The notes under the pieces: model-generated
Database searches by the model: none
Told to the model about the DNA's origin: nothing
The model's input: only the letters and a program-made list of their open reading frames with translations
Assembly (NCBI GenBank): GCA_900770415.1
Contig: CAAGKN010000019.1
Location: 1 to 55,534, forward strand
DNA from: Clostridia bacterium
GTDB lineage: Bacteria > Bacillota > Clostridia > TANB77 > CAG-508
Length of the DNA stretch: 55,534 nucleotides
Reading direction: 5' to 3'
Program-made: the position numbers and the translations under genes
In this document: piece by piece, positions 16,875-24,991 of the stretch
Layout: each line of letters begins with the position of its first letter
Numbering within the stretch: the stretch's first letter is position 1

Positions 16875-18770
16875 TTACCTTTTAAATTCTTTCTGAAGTT
16901 ATCCTGAATAACTTCTACCTTCATTCTAGGCTCTTCTTCTGTTTGTTTATCCCAAATATTCCAAATTTTAATTGGCTTTATTGGACTTTCTTCTCTTGCG
17001 TTTTCCCTATCAATTCTTAATTTTTGATTATGCTCTTTACTTCCCATACCATTTATTTTATTAAAATGCATTTTTGAAATATCAGGTATTGTTGTTATTG
17101 CAGGTGGTTTTCCTGATACCATAACCAAAGCATAAGGATTTTCTATCATTAAAACTTCATCTGGTGTGAGCAGTTTTCTTGAAATTAAACTCATACTACT
17201 ACTTGATTTATCATACTTACTGTTTGAATTACTACTTTCTCCATAGCTTTGTGCTGTATATGTACCAAGCCTTTCTGAAATTTTATTTGCTGTTTCTATA
17301 TTACCTGTTTTTAAATACATTAGCATACAGTTATCTATAATACTTTGTGCTCCTTCTTTTCCGTACTTTTCTTCTATTTGAGAAAGTAATGATTGCAAAC
17401 ATAAGAAAAATCTAATATTTCTGCCTCTTGCAACTGTTAGCATTGCTTGAAATGAATCTATTTTTGTAAAGTTTGCAAATTCATCTAGTATAAAGTTCAT
17501 TCTGTTTTTTAACTCTCCACCAGTTTGTCTACTTTGTTCAACAAGTGATGTATATAATTGCTTAACTAAAATACTACCAAGTCTATGGTAAGTATCTCTA
17601 TCATCAGGTAGCAAAATATATATTGCTGTTTTTTTATTACCAAAATTATTAATATCAAAATCGGATGTTTGAATATTATTTGCAACATATTCATCTACAA
17701 ACATTTGAAGTGTAGATAATGCAACAGCAACAAAACTTGCTCTTGTTTTCTGTGGTGCTGTACCGTGCTATTGCAAAGAATTTTTTAATTGGATCGTTTG
17801 CCTCTTTTTTAGCCATATATTCATCTATTGGCATCTTACCATTTCTTTCTTTAAACATTTCTGCAACAAAGTAATATGCATTAGGTAATGTTTGATATTC
17901 TCTTCTTCCTTTGTTTTCTAATACAACAGCCATAATTGCTGTTTTTATTACACTCATTTCACCATTTTTCCATATAGGTTCTGTTTTCTCATTTTTTTCA
18001 ACTAATATATTTACTAAATCATTTATCAAACTTTCTGCTAATGGTATATTGTCTTGCTCTACTGCATTTATGATTATATCTAAATAGTTATATTTATTAC
18101 TTTTTAAAAAATTGATGTAATCTATTGCAATTACATCATATCCTATCTTTTTTAAATTTTCTGCTGTATATAAATATAACTCTCCCTTAACATCTGATAT
18201 ACACATATTTTCTCCTGCTAATCCAAGCATTGTTATTGTTGGAATTATAACTGACCTACTTTTTCCTGATCCTGTGCTACCAACTAATAAAGTGTGCAAG
18301 TTTTCATTTATATAATAAATCTTATCCAAATTACCATCTCTTTCAAAATGCGTTACTATACCTGCAGATTTTAAACATACTTGATTATACTCTTTTGTTC
18401 TATCTATTACATTACAACCAAATACTTTATTAAAATCCTTTTTATTTAACCACCAACCTGTGCCATATTGTCCCTGTCCAATAGGCTTTGGCACTTTTAT
18501 TTTTGGTGTTAGCTCTACTTGTTCACTATAATATATATTTTTATTTCTATTAGAAAATAGTAATAAAAAAGAGGCTACTATCAGTTCTATTATACAGAAC
18601 ATTGTTAGCACTCTTGAATCATTTACTAATGTATTTATTATTGTTTTAATATTTATTTGTAACAAGCTATTAAAATTATTACTCAATATTAAGTGTAAGC
18701 TAACTGAAAAATATGCAGATATCCATATACTTAATATAAGGGCAATAATTAATAAAATTCTTCTACTAAT
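16871..18770 (-). CDS. VirD4-like coupling protein; +1 frameshift and possible ATT start
   Basis: Part 1 has N-terminal helices and Walker A GSTGSGKS. It then reads DPIKKFFAIA, CGG and 24 aberrant residues to a stop. Skipping the C (position 17765) gives GTAPQKTRASFVAVALST and joins 297 more codons with Walker B (NFILDEFANF), the ARGRNIRFFLCLQSL segment and the end TIPDI. From TTG at 18686 the product is about 604 residues, but the frame stays open 28 more codons upstream with a further membrane helix typical of VirD4 (SRRILLIIALILSIW); the only codon there with a well-spaced AGGAG is ATT at 18770. VirD4 brings the relaxase-DNA complex to the channel. This is the CD1115-type family. Confidence 0.85.
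17763..17765 (-). other. In-frame CGG: putative +1 frameshift site 5
   Basis: ATA GCA CGG TAC in the zero frame; skipping the C gives ATA GCA GGT ACA GCA CCA CAG, restoring the VirD4 segment with APxKTRASF. Confidence 0.7.
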
Positions 18771-18825
18771 TTTTATTCTCCTGTTCTTTTCAATTCACTA
18801 ATTGAATTTTCCCTTTCACATTAAA

Positions 18826-18850
18826 ATAAGAGTAGATTTACTACTCTATA
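18826..18850 (-). terminator. Possible terminator between vapD and virD4
   Basis: AGAGTAG / CTACTCT hairpin with a 5-base loop, followed on the minus-strand transcript by TATTTT. It could separate the VapD pair from the transfer genes. Confidence 0.45.
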
Positions 18851-18873
18851 ATATATTTTAACTATTTTCATTT

Positions 18874-18923
18874 GGGATAATTTATTAGTCGCAACCACCC
18901 AAGAGCGACACATATTTGTCTAA
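18874..18923. repeat. Tandem palindromic repeat, unit 1
   Basis: About 50 bases (GGGATAATTTATTAGTCGC...AAGAGCGACACATAT) containing the stem GTCGC / GCGAC with a 12-base loop. Confidence 0.6.
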
Positions 18924-18924
18924 T

Positions 18925-18974
18925 GGAATAATTTATTAATCGCACCACCTAAGAGCGATACATATTTTCTCAAT
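18925..18974. repeat. Tandem palindromic repeat, unit 2
   Basis: Directly follows unit 1; the stem is ATCGC / GCGAT. The outer pair changed from G-C to A-T on both sides compared with unit 1, which supports a selected hairpin. Confidence 0.6.
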
Positions 18975-18980
18975 ATAGTT

Positions 18981-19304
18981 TTATATCTCCAACTCTGATA
19001 AATCATTATCATTTGTTGCTTTACTTATTGTTTCTAATAAAGAATGTTGTTTGCCAATATTTGTTACATCAATTTGTTTAACGCAATTCTTTAACCATTT
19101 TAATTCTATAGACATACTTTGAATGATTGCGAAAACCTTACCATCATTTAGAGAATCCTTTGAGATATAGCCTGATCCCTGCCTATGTTCAAAATTGTTC
19201 TTTTCTAGAAATCTCTTTATTTCTACATATGCCGTTGGAGAATGTTTTCCTGTGTTTTCTTCATATTTTTTAGTATCTAAATCAAAGTTCAATGCTTTCC
19301 TCAT
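18981..19304 (-). CDS. vapD: VapD-family endoribonuclease-like toxin
   Basis: 107 residues. MRKALNFDLDTKK at the start and FEHRQGSGYIS in the middle, then WLKNCVKQIDVTNIGKQ, are the signature of VapD, a small Cas2-like RNase found on plasmids and ICEs. It follows a partner gene by 17 bases, so the two resemble a toxin-antitoxin pair that could stabilise the element; the partner is upstream. The short length is typical for VapD. Activity is not shown by sequence alone. Confidence 0.82.
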   Translation of the reverse strand: MRKALNFDLDTKKYEENTGKHSPTAYVEIKRFLEKNNFEHRQGSGYISKDSLNDGKVFAIIQSMSIELKWLKNCVKQIDVTNIGKQHSLLETISKATNDNDLSELEI

Positions 19305-19321
19305 TTATATATTACTCCCTT

Positions 19322-19636
19322 TTAAGCATTTACTGCTTTCACTTCATAATAACTCTGTAAACAATCTTCTTTTTGTAGTCCTAATCCATCACCCTCGTCT
19401 ACATACCAATACCATTCTTTAATAACCTTTAAAAACCAACTTGTATATGGGAATTTTGCTGTTTCTCCAAAAGCATTCCAATCTTCTTCTTGCCCTTCAA
19501 AAACTCCTTTTTCCGTTTCAACAATTGTATTACTTTTATAACTATTAAAGTGTTTTCTAATTACATTTAAGCATTGTTCCTCTGTATAACCTGATTTTTT
19601 TAATTTATTTTCATCAAATATAAATTCCATCTTCAT
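19322..19636 (-). CDS. Partner of VapD, hypothetical
   Basis: 104 residues: KKSGYTEEQCLNVIRKHF at the N-terminus and a conserved-looking KFPYTSWFLKVIKEWYWYVDEGDGLG region. I know similar small proteins from gut Firmicutes elements but no name. Its place 17 bases before vapD suggests an antitoxin or accessory role. A TATAAT box (reverse strand, 19662-19667) lies just upstream, so the pair may have its own promoter within the operon. Confidence 0.6.
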   Translation of the reverse strand: MKMEFIFDENKLKKSGYTEEQCLNVIRKHFNSYKSNTIVETEKGVFEGQEEDWNAFGETAKFPYTSWFLKVIKEWYWYVDEGDGLGLQKEDCLQSYYEVKAVNA

Positions 19637-19774
19637 AGCTTTTTATTTCCTTTCCATATATATTATACTATATATCCCAAAATAGAAAATATTATTTTTA
19701 TTATTTTAAATCTTTTTTATATTGCCTATTCAACTATTTACATTTTACCATATTTTGTTTTTTTGTTCAATATT

Positions 19775-20593
19775 TTATTCAAATTCTTCTTCATCTTCTA
19801 AAATATACTCTGCATAATGTTCGATTTTATCTAATGTTTCTTGTAATCTATCATATTTGTCTATCATTCTAATTTGCTCTTCGTTGTATGGAAATATTTC
19901 TTTCTCTCCTTCTAATTTACCATTATCTCTCCAAATATTTCTTAATTCTATACCACCTAAAATTGTTCCTGCAACCATAATACTTGAAAATCTACCTTTT
20001 ATATTATCTTCTTTGAAAATTTCTACTAATTTCTTATCATTTATTGTATTTTTCTCAAAATCAATTCTAAGTTTTTGCATCTGTTCATATATTTCATCGC
20101 AAATTTTTCCTAATTCTTTTCTTGATGTAATCTCCTGCTCTTTTACATTAACTTCAACTTGTCTTTGCTTTATTGTTGTGTTTTCAATATCTTCCTTTAC
20201 TATTTCAAAGGCTCTTTCTTTATCACATCCATTTTTAATATACTCATCATATTGCAAATAAACAAACCTTAAATCCATAAATAGTTTATTGTACAGATAC
20301 CCTCTTTCCTTTTCTTCATAGCAAAATACCGTTAATTTATTTGCATCTGGTAATAGTTTAGCAAGTTTTTCAGCCTCTTCTATTGAATATCCTTTTATTA
20401 AAAACTGGCATACTGGAAAAATATTCTGTTTTAAATATTGTGATTTATTTAGATATAATTTATTATATAAATATTCTAAATTTTTGTATGAGAGTTTATC
20501 TTTATTTACCATATCTGTTAGATAATCGTTTAAATTTGTAAAATAATCGTTATTATGCATTAAATTTAATAATAATTTTGTTTTTATATCCAC
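19775..20593 (-). CDS. Hypothetical ICE protein with EDEEEFE tail
   Basis: 272 residues, soluble and helical, with a coiled-coil-prone middle (about 130-190). It ends EDEEEFE, the tail shared by several proteins of this element, although no gene starts at the embedded TTG here (that frame closes after about 14 codons). It follows the relaxase gene closely. No family recognised; a relaxosome or transfer-accessory role is only inferred from position. Confidence 0.6.
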   Translation of the reverse strand: MDIKTKLLLNLMHNNDYFTNLNDYLTDMVNKDKLSYKNLEYLYNKLYLNKSQYLKQNIFPVCQFLIKGYSIEEAEKLAKLLPDANKLTVFCYEEKERGYLYNKLFMDLRFVYLQYDEYIKNGCDKERAFEIVKEDIENTTIKQRQVEVNVKEQEITSRKELGKICDEIYEQMQKLRIDFEKNTINDKKLVEIFKEDNIKGRFSSIMVAGTILGGIELRNIWRDNGKLEGEKEIFPYNEEQIRMIDKYDRLQETLDKIEHYAEYILEDEEEFE

Positions 20594-20601
20594 ATATTCT
20601 C

Positions 20602-21837
20602 CTAAATTTCATCTTCCCACTCAAAAGATGATGCATTTCTTTTTGATCGTGCAAGTTCCTTCTTTGCTTGTTTTGATAACTGCTTTTTATAATTTAATTC
20701 ATAATTTCTATTTAATTTATTTTGATTTTCTGTTAAAAAATATAATGCAGTTAATATTCTATCCGTCAAATCTCTACTATCATTATTATATTTTATATAA
20801 GTATATGGTTCACTTGTATTTAACCACTTTCTCTCTATATCTAGTATTTGATTTCCTATTAATTTTATTACTTCTTCTTGTGCCTCTTCTTTTGCTTTAG
20901 CCATTGCTTGTTCTAGCTTTTCTTTATTAGAATATTTGAATTCCTCCAATTTTTGTTTTGCTTTTATATATTTTTCAATCTCAATTTTGCATTGTACAGA
21001 TGAATCTATAATCGTATTTGAAATATTATTAAGTTTATTTATAATATCAGGATACTTCATTAAATATTGATACTTTATACTTCCTGTTGTTTGTTTTAAA
21101 TCTTTTTTTAAATCTATAAGTAAATCAACAATATTCTTGACTTCTGAATCTTTTAGTAATGCCCTTATTTTTCTTGACTGATTATAATTTTTTTCATAAT
21201 TTAATAATTCTTGTATTAGCTTTTCATTTGAAGTTACTTTTTTCAATTCATTTAATATGTAATTTTCTGATGTAATATTTTTCTTTACTAAATCTTTTTC
21301 TTGATATATTAGTAGTAAATCTTCTCGAAAAACATCATTTGTAAACTCATTTCTTAATTTATTAATTTCTTTATATTTTACAAAATAATTTATTTTTTGC
21401 TTTTTACTCCATACAAAGAATTGAAAGTGTGGATGTCCTTCCTCAATGTGTACTGCACCTAAATACTGTATATCTTCTAATTTTATATTCATCTTTTTTG
21501 CAATACTCGGTAGTCTATTCTCCAAAAGATTTTTCCATTTATCTTGTTCATAATATCCTAATCGCTCTGCATCATATTCTCGAAGTGAAATATATCCTCT
21601 ATATATTGGTACTCTATTTTTTGCCAACTCATCAATGTAATTAATAATCGGCTCAATATTTTCTTCATTTTGTATGTTAGGAAACCTTTTAACAACTCCA
21701 AAAAGTCCGTGCGTTGTATTAGGATTTTTCAAAACATATTTACTATTAGCAATATAATCTGTATATCCTTTATGTTGAAAATATGTTGTTCGTTTATTTG
21801 GATTATATGCTTTAAATATAAATATTAAATTACTCAT
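20602..21837 (-). CDS. MobP-type (MobL-like) relaxase
   Basis: About 411 residues. The N-terminus (SNLIFIFKAYNP), the THGLFG segment and LGAVHIEEGHPHFQFFVW, which holds the His-rich metal-binding motif (H-x-E...HPH-x-Q), match MobP2/P3 relaxases with a MobL domain. The enzyme nicks oriT and leads the strand through VirD4 into the channel. The C-terminal half is charged and coiled. The ATG at 21837 is used; a GTG five codons upstream is possible. The gene overlaps the end of the MobC-like gene, and a candidate oriT lies just beyond that gene. Confidence 0.85.
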   Translation of the reverse strand: MSNLIFIFKAYNPNKRTTYFQHKGYTDYIANSKYVLKNPNTTHGLFGVVKRFPNIQNEENIEPIINYIDELAKNRVPIYRGYISLREYDAERLGYYEQDKWKNLLENRLPSIAKKMNIKLEDIQYLGAVHIEEGHPHFQFFVWSKKQKINYFVKYKEINKLRNEFTNDVFREDLLLIYQEKDLVKKNITSENYILNELKKVTSNEKLIQELLNYEKNYNQSRKIRALLKDSEVKNIVDLLIDLKKDLKQTTGSIKYQYLMKYPDIINKLNNISNTIIDSSVQCKIEIEKYIKAKQKLEEFKYSNKEKLEQAMAKAKEEAQEEVIKLIGNQILDIERKWLNTSEPYTYIKYNNDSRDLTDRILTALYFLTENQNKLNRNYELNYKKQLSKQAKKELARSKRNASSFEWEDEI

Positions 21838-22291
21838 TTCTATAAATTCCACCTATATTATAGAAGTCTATCAATTCATCTTTCGAAATATCTTCTACTT
21901 TTCTACTAACAAAGTAATTTGATTTTTCTCTTGCACTTTTTAATATTTCTATATACTCCTTATGAAGTTCATCTCCCAAAATTCTTTTTAATACTTCACC
22001 CATTGCATAAGTATTTATTGCACTTATTCTAACATTATTTGCATATAATTTTCTTTGTGATTTAATGAATCCATCTAATTTATAATCTATGTATTTACTT
22101 ATTTCTTGAAGAATAATCTCCAAATTATCTTTATACATTTGAATATTTAACTCTTTATCTATACCTGCTCTTATTAAATCTGATGCAGTATTATATGAAG
22201 TTTTTTCAACAACTTTTTGTATCATTTCTTTTTTACTTTTAGGAACTTTTACAAACATTCTAACCAATTCTTCTTTGTCTTGCTTACTCAA
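21830..22291 (-). CDS. MobC-like relaxosome accessory protein
   Basis: About 153 residues. The pattern VRMFVKVPKSKKEMIQKVVEKTSYNTASDLIRAGI near the N-terminus looks like a ribbon-helix-helix DNA-binding motif of MobC-type proteins, followed by a helical domain. Such proteins bind oriT next to the relaxase. The likely start is TTG at 22291, with AAGGAGG about 6 bases upstream; an open frame reaches TTG at 22327 inside the oriT-like hairpins. It overlaps the relaxase gene at its end. Confidence 0.75.
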   Translation of the reverse strand: MSKQDKEELVRMFVKVPKSKKEMIQKVVEKTSYNTASDLIRAGIDKELNIQMYKDNLEIILQEISKYIDYKLDGFIKSQRKLYANNVRISAINTYAMGEVLKRILGDELHKEYIEILKSAREKSNYFVSRKVEDISKDELIDFYNIGGIYRNE

Positions 22292-22459
22292 TAATCCCTC
22301 CTTGCTCTTTCCTGATATTCGGTTCAAAATTGCCTCATAGCAATTTTGCAGGAACAGGGAGTCGCTCCGACTCCCTCAAACAGCCTAAAAGCGTGGCTTT
22401 TAGCGAGATACTCTTTTTTTTATAGGGTGACTTTTGGTCTCCCCATATTTTTAGCTTTT
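22292..22459. other. Candidate origin of transfer (oriT)
   Basis: A 168-base non-coding gap before the MobC/relaxase genes with three inverted repeats: CAAAATTGC/GCAATTTTG (22325-22348), GGGAGTC/GACTCCC (22357-22375) and TAAAAGC/GCTTTTA (22386-22402). It is also much richer in G and C than its surroundings. A short reading frame (NKKAKNMGRPKVTL) crosses the left part. The nick site cannot be placed from sequence. Confidence 0.55.
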
Positions 22460-23023
22460 TTATTCAAATTCTTCCTCTTCTTCTCGTTCTTTTGTGATCT
22501 CAACATATTCTTCTATGGCTTTTATTGACTCATCATAACTGTATGATAAAGTTGCTTTTTCTATCATAGTTCTAGACTCATTATACATATTATTTTGCTT
22601 TAATATTTTAGATACTTCTCCTAATATTTCAGGAATGAATACCATACCATAAATATTACATTTTACTTTTTGAATTTCTTTATGTTGAGAATTAGTTTTT
22701 AAATCTTTACCTCTCATCTTTTCTGATATATCAATGTATTTATTAGCAACTGGCTTAAATCTTTCATATTGAAAATCGTTTCTCATTTCGTACATCATCA
22801 AATGTATTATCTCACTTATTTGATTAGAGTTTAATGACATTTTTTCAACCTTTTCTAGTTCTCTTTTTTCTTCTTCTGTTCCATAATATAGATTTAATGG
22901 AGTATCACTTACATATCCTAATGTCATTAAACTATGTGCCAATGCCTCTCTATATTCTGTATCCAAATTTGCATCGTATAAATCTTCTCTTATATCACTT
23001 ATTCTTATTATTTTTTTACTCAA
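22460..23023 (-). CDS. Hypothetical ICE protein, C-terminal domain like its neighbour, EEEEEFE tail
   Basis: 187 residues starting with TTG (AGGAGAG 6 bases upstream). The last 65 residues (IPEILGEVSKILKQNNMYNESRTM... EEYVEITKE) align with the whole neighbouring 76-residue protein, so this is a fusion or paralogue of it. It ends in EREEEEEFE. No membrane segment. The gene directly precedes the candidate oriT. Function unknown. Confidence 0.65.
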   Translation of the reverse strand: MSKKIIRISDIREDLYDANLDTEYREALAHSLMTLGYVSDTPLNLYYGTEEEKRELEKVEKMSLNSNQISEIIHLMMYEMRNDFQYERFKPVANKYIDISEKMRGKDLKTNSQHKEIQKVKCNIYGMVFIPEILGEVSKILKQNNMYNESRTMIEKATLSYSYDESIKAIEEYVEITKEREEEEEFE

Positions 23024-23035
23024 ACTAAATCTCTC

Positions 23036-23266
23036 CTATTCATATTCTTCAAAATCTTCTTCAAGACCTGCCTCATCAGTTATATCAACATATTCTGATA
23101 TTATACAAAGAGCCTCATCATAACTTTTTGCATTTGTAGTTATTTTTTCTATCATTTCTTTCGACTGCTCTTGCATACCATTTCTTTTTAAAGTCCTAGA
23201 TGCAATTCCCATAAGATTAAAAATATTTCCATCTTTTCCAATCAAAGCACATTTTGGTTTTTCCAT
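23036..23266 (-). CDS. Small acidic ICE protein (GKDGNIFNLMGIASRTL type)
   Basis: 76 residues. GKDGNIFNLMGIASRTLKRN followed by SKEMIEKI and an acidic end (LEEDFEEYE) is a type I have often seen in Firmicutes conjugative elements and phages; its function is not known. The start ATG overlaps the stop of the previous gene (TAATG), and its ribosome binding site (GAGGAGG) is made by the EEEEFE codons of that gene. Confidence 0.7.
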   Translation of the reverse strand: MEKPKCALIGKDGNIFNLMGIASRTLKRNGMQEQSKEMIEKITTNAKSYDEALCIISEYVDITDEAGLEEDFEEYE

Positions 23267-24378
23267 TATTCAAATTCCTCCTCTTCATTTTGTTCTAATT
23301 CAAAACTTTCTTTTTCCATTAGATATCCTAATGCAGTATATCTTCCACTATATGTACAACCATTTCTTGTATAATCTTCTGCTAATCTTTCATAATCAAT
23401 ATATTCTGCCAATTCACTTACATTATCAAAATGCCCTGTTTCATTTACTAAATATTCTCCCATTGCTTTTGCATTTTGAATATCAGGTAATAACTCATAT
23501 TTCTTTATTTCTTCTGTTAACTTTATTATATCTTTAAATGAATTAACATCCATTTCTTTGTACTCTAAAAGAGCAACAAATTTTGCGATTTGAATGTTGT
23601 CCATTTTTTGCAATCTTAATGCTAATGCTTGTACATCAGGCAACGATATGTCTTTTTCTCTAAACTCTAATCTGCTTACTATTCTTTCCATTATCAATGT
23701 TAAATTGTTTTTCACTTGTGGGTATAAATTTAAAATTGAACATTCTAGAACTTTTATACTATTTTCCTTTACTCCTAATAGCTCAAGTTTTTCTTTTAGT
23801 CTATTTTCTGACATTGGAAATATTAAATCTACTCTTTTACACAAATTATCTTTTTCATACTTTTTACTATCAGTTACTAGCAATCTTATTATATGCTTTT
23901 CTGTAATCTTTTCATCTATTAAGTCATTTGTAAACATATATCTAATATTGAGTAATGCACCTTTTGAATAAAACTTATATTTTATATTATTTGTAGAAAA
24001 ATATTGTTCTCCTAATTTTTCAATATCTATAAATTGCATTAAATATTCTGGTATTTCAAAATCAGGAACATTATTTAAAACATACTCTCCTAACTCCTTA
24101 TTGTTATGAATGTTTATTATTTTATAATAGTCTATATTTGAAAGTAATTCTATTATTTCATCTATATTATTTATTGTGTAATCTTTAATTTCTAAATATG
24201 CATCTAGTATTTTTACATCAATATCTTCAATATTATTTAATAAATGTTCTATATTGTTTATTGTTTCAAGGTCTAATGATTCATTATTATTTGTTAAATA
24301 TTTATTTACACATTTATTAAGCACTTCGTATTCTTTACCATTTCTTTTTAAATTTACATTCATTTTTGAATTTTCCAC
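23266..24378 (-). CDS. Hypothetical ICE protein with two repeated modules (ArdA-like pattern), EEEEFE tail
   Basis: 370 residues. Two related segments are seen: about 95-145 (KELGEYVLNN...MQFIDIEKLGEQY) and about 305-355 (KAMGEYLVNE...AEYIDYERLAEDY). The GEY..YIDYE..AEDY pattern resembles ArdA-type antirestriction proteins, but the match is weak and the protein is longer. Starts with GTG, AAGGAGG upstream. It ends QNEEEEFE, and this end forms the ribosome binding site of the next gene. An acidic DNA-mimic role fits but is not shown. Confidence 0.55.
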   Translation of the reverse strand: MENSKMNVNLKRNGKEYEVLNKCVNKYLTNNNESLDLETINNIEHLLNNIEDIDVKILDAYLEIKDYTINNIDEIIELLSNIDYYKIINIHNNKELGEYVLNNVPDFEIPEYLMQFIDIEKLGEQYFSTNNIKYKFYSKGALLNIRYMFTNDLIDEKITEKHIIRLLVTDSKKYEKDNLCKRVDLIFPMSENRLKEKLELLGVKENSIKVLECSILNLYPQVKNNLTLIMERIVSRLEFREKDISLPDVQALALRLQKMDNIQIAKFVALLEYKEMDVNSFKDIIKLTEEIKKYELLPDIQNAKAMGEYLVNETGHFDNVSELAEYIDYERLAEDYTRNGCTYSGRYTALGYLMEKESFELEQNEEEEFE

Positions 24379-24407
24379 TTCTACATCTCCTCCTTAAAAT
24401 TCTCTCG

Positions 24408-24432
24408 CACGAGAATCGATTTTGTGGCTTTT
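24408..24432. repeat. Leader repeat AATCGATTTTGTGGCTTTT, copy 1
   Basis: The same 19-base core occurs at 27031-27049 before metK, and a shorter related part (GTGGCTTTTA) in the oriT hairpin. It lies just upstream of the 370-residue gene and overlaps an ATTCTC/GAGAAT hairpin. Confidence 0.5.
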
Positions 24433-24466
24433 TTATTCTTTATTGGAGTAGTTTTACCTTTAAAAA

Positions 24467-24991
24467 TCACTCCAATTCTTCTGTTCTTTCATCTTCATAG
24501 AACTTACTATATACTCCATATTTTTCTATAAATTTATTGAACTTTTCTAGTTCTTTCTCCATTTTATTTTTTAAAATGTTTCTACTATTTAAAAATCTAG
24601 TGTCTAATTCTTTTGTATAGACATTATCGTATTCATCATCAAAAGCATCCTTTTTATGAATACTAAAAACTAATTCATATTCAAGTTCTTTATTTTCATT
24701 AATAGCATTAGCTTTTAGGTAACAACTAGTTCCATTCTTTCTATCTTCCAAATATGCCAATTCTTTGTTTGCACTTATTTCTTTTAAACTTTTTATTGAA
24801 TAATATAGTTTGAATTTGCTTTGCTTCTCATCCTCTATTAATTCTTCAATTAGTTCAAGTTTTTCTTTTTCTTTATACCAAGATTCTTCAAAGCCATCTT
24901 TTGCTCTTGTCATTAAACTATCTGCTGAATAGCAATATAAATTGTGAGCAGTTAAATCATAAAATTCTTTTAATAATGTATATCTATTCAA
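24467..24991 (-). CDS. Hypothetical ICE protein, acidic end
   Basis: 174 residues, soluble, with many charged residues. The start is TTG at 24991, inside the EEEFE-stop codons of the DUF3560 gene, with AGGAGG 7-8 bases upstream, so its translation is coupled to that gene. It ends ERTEELE, a variant of the common tail. No family recognised. Confidence 0.6.
   Translation of the reverse strand: MNRYTLLKEFYDLTAHNLYCYSADSLMTRAKDGFEESWYKEKEKLELIEELIEDEKQSKFKLYYSIKSLKEISANKELAYLEDRKNGTSCYLKANAINENKELEYELVFSIHKKDAFDDEYDNVYTKELDTRFLNSRNILKNKMEKELEKFNKFIEKYGVYSKFYEDERTEELE

Noticed and set aside
17740..17775. VirD4 break as loss of one ACAGC unit from a tandem repeat
   Set aside because: A 5-base slippage would also restore a plausible frame (RYSTAPQ), but the single-C rule explains this site and the other five, so it is preferred.
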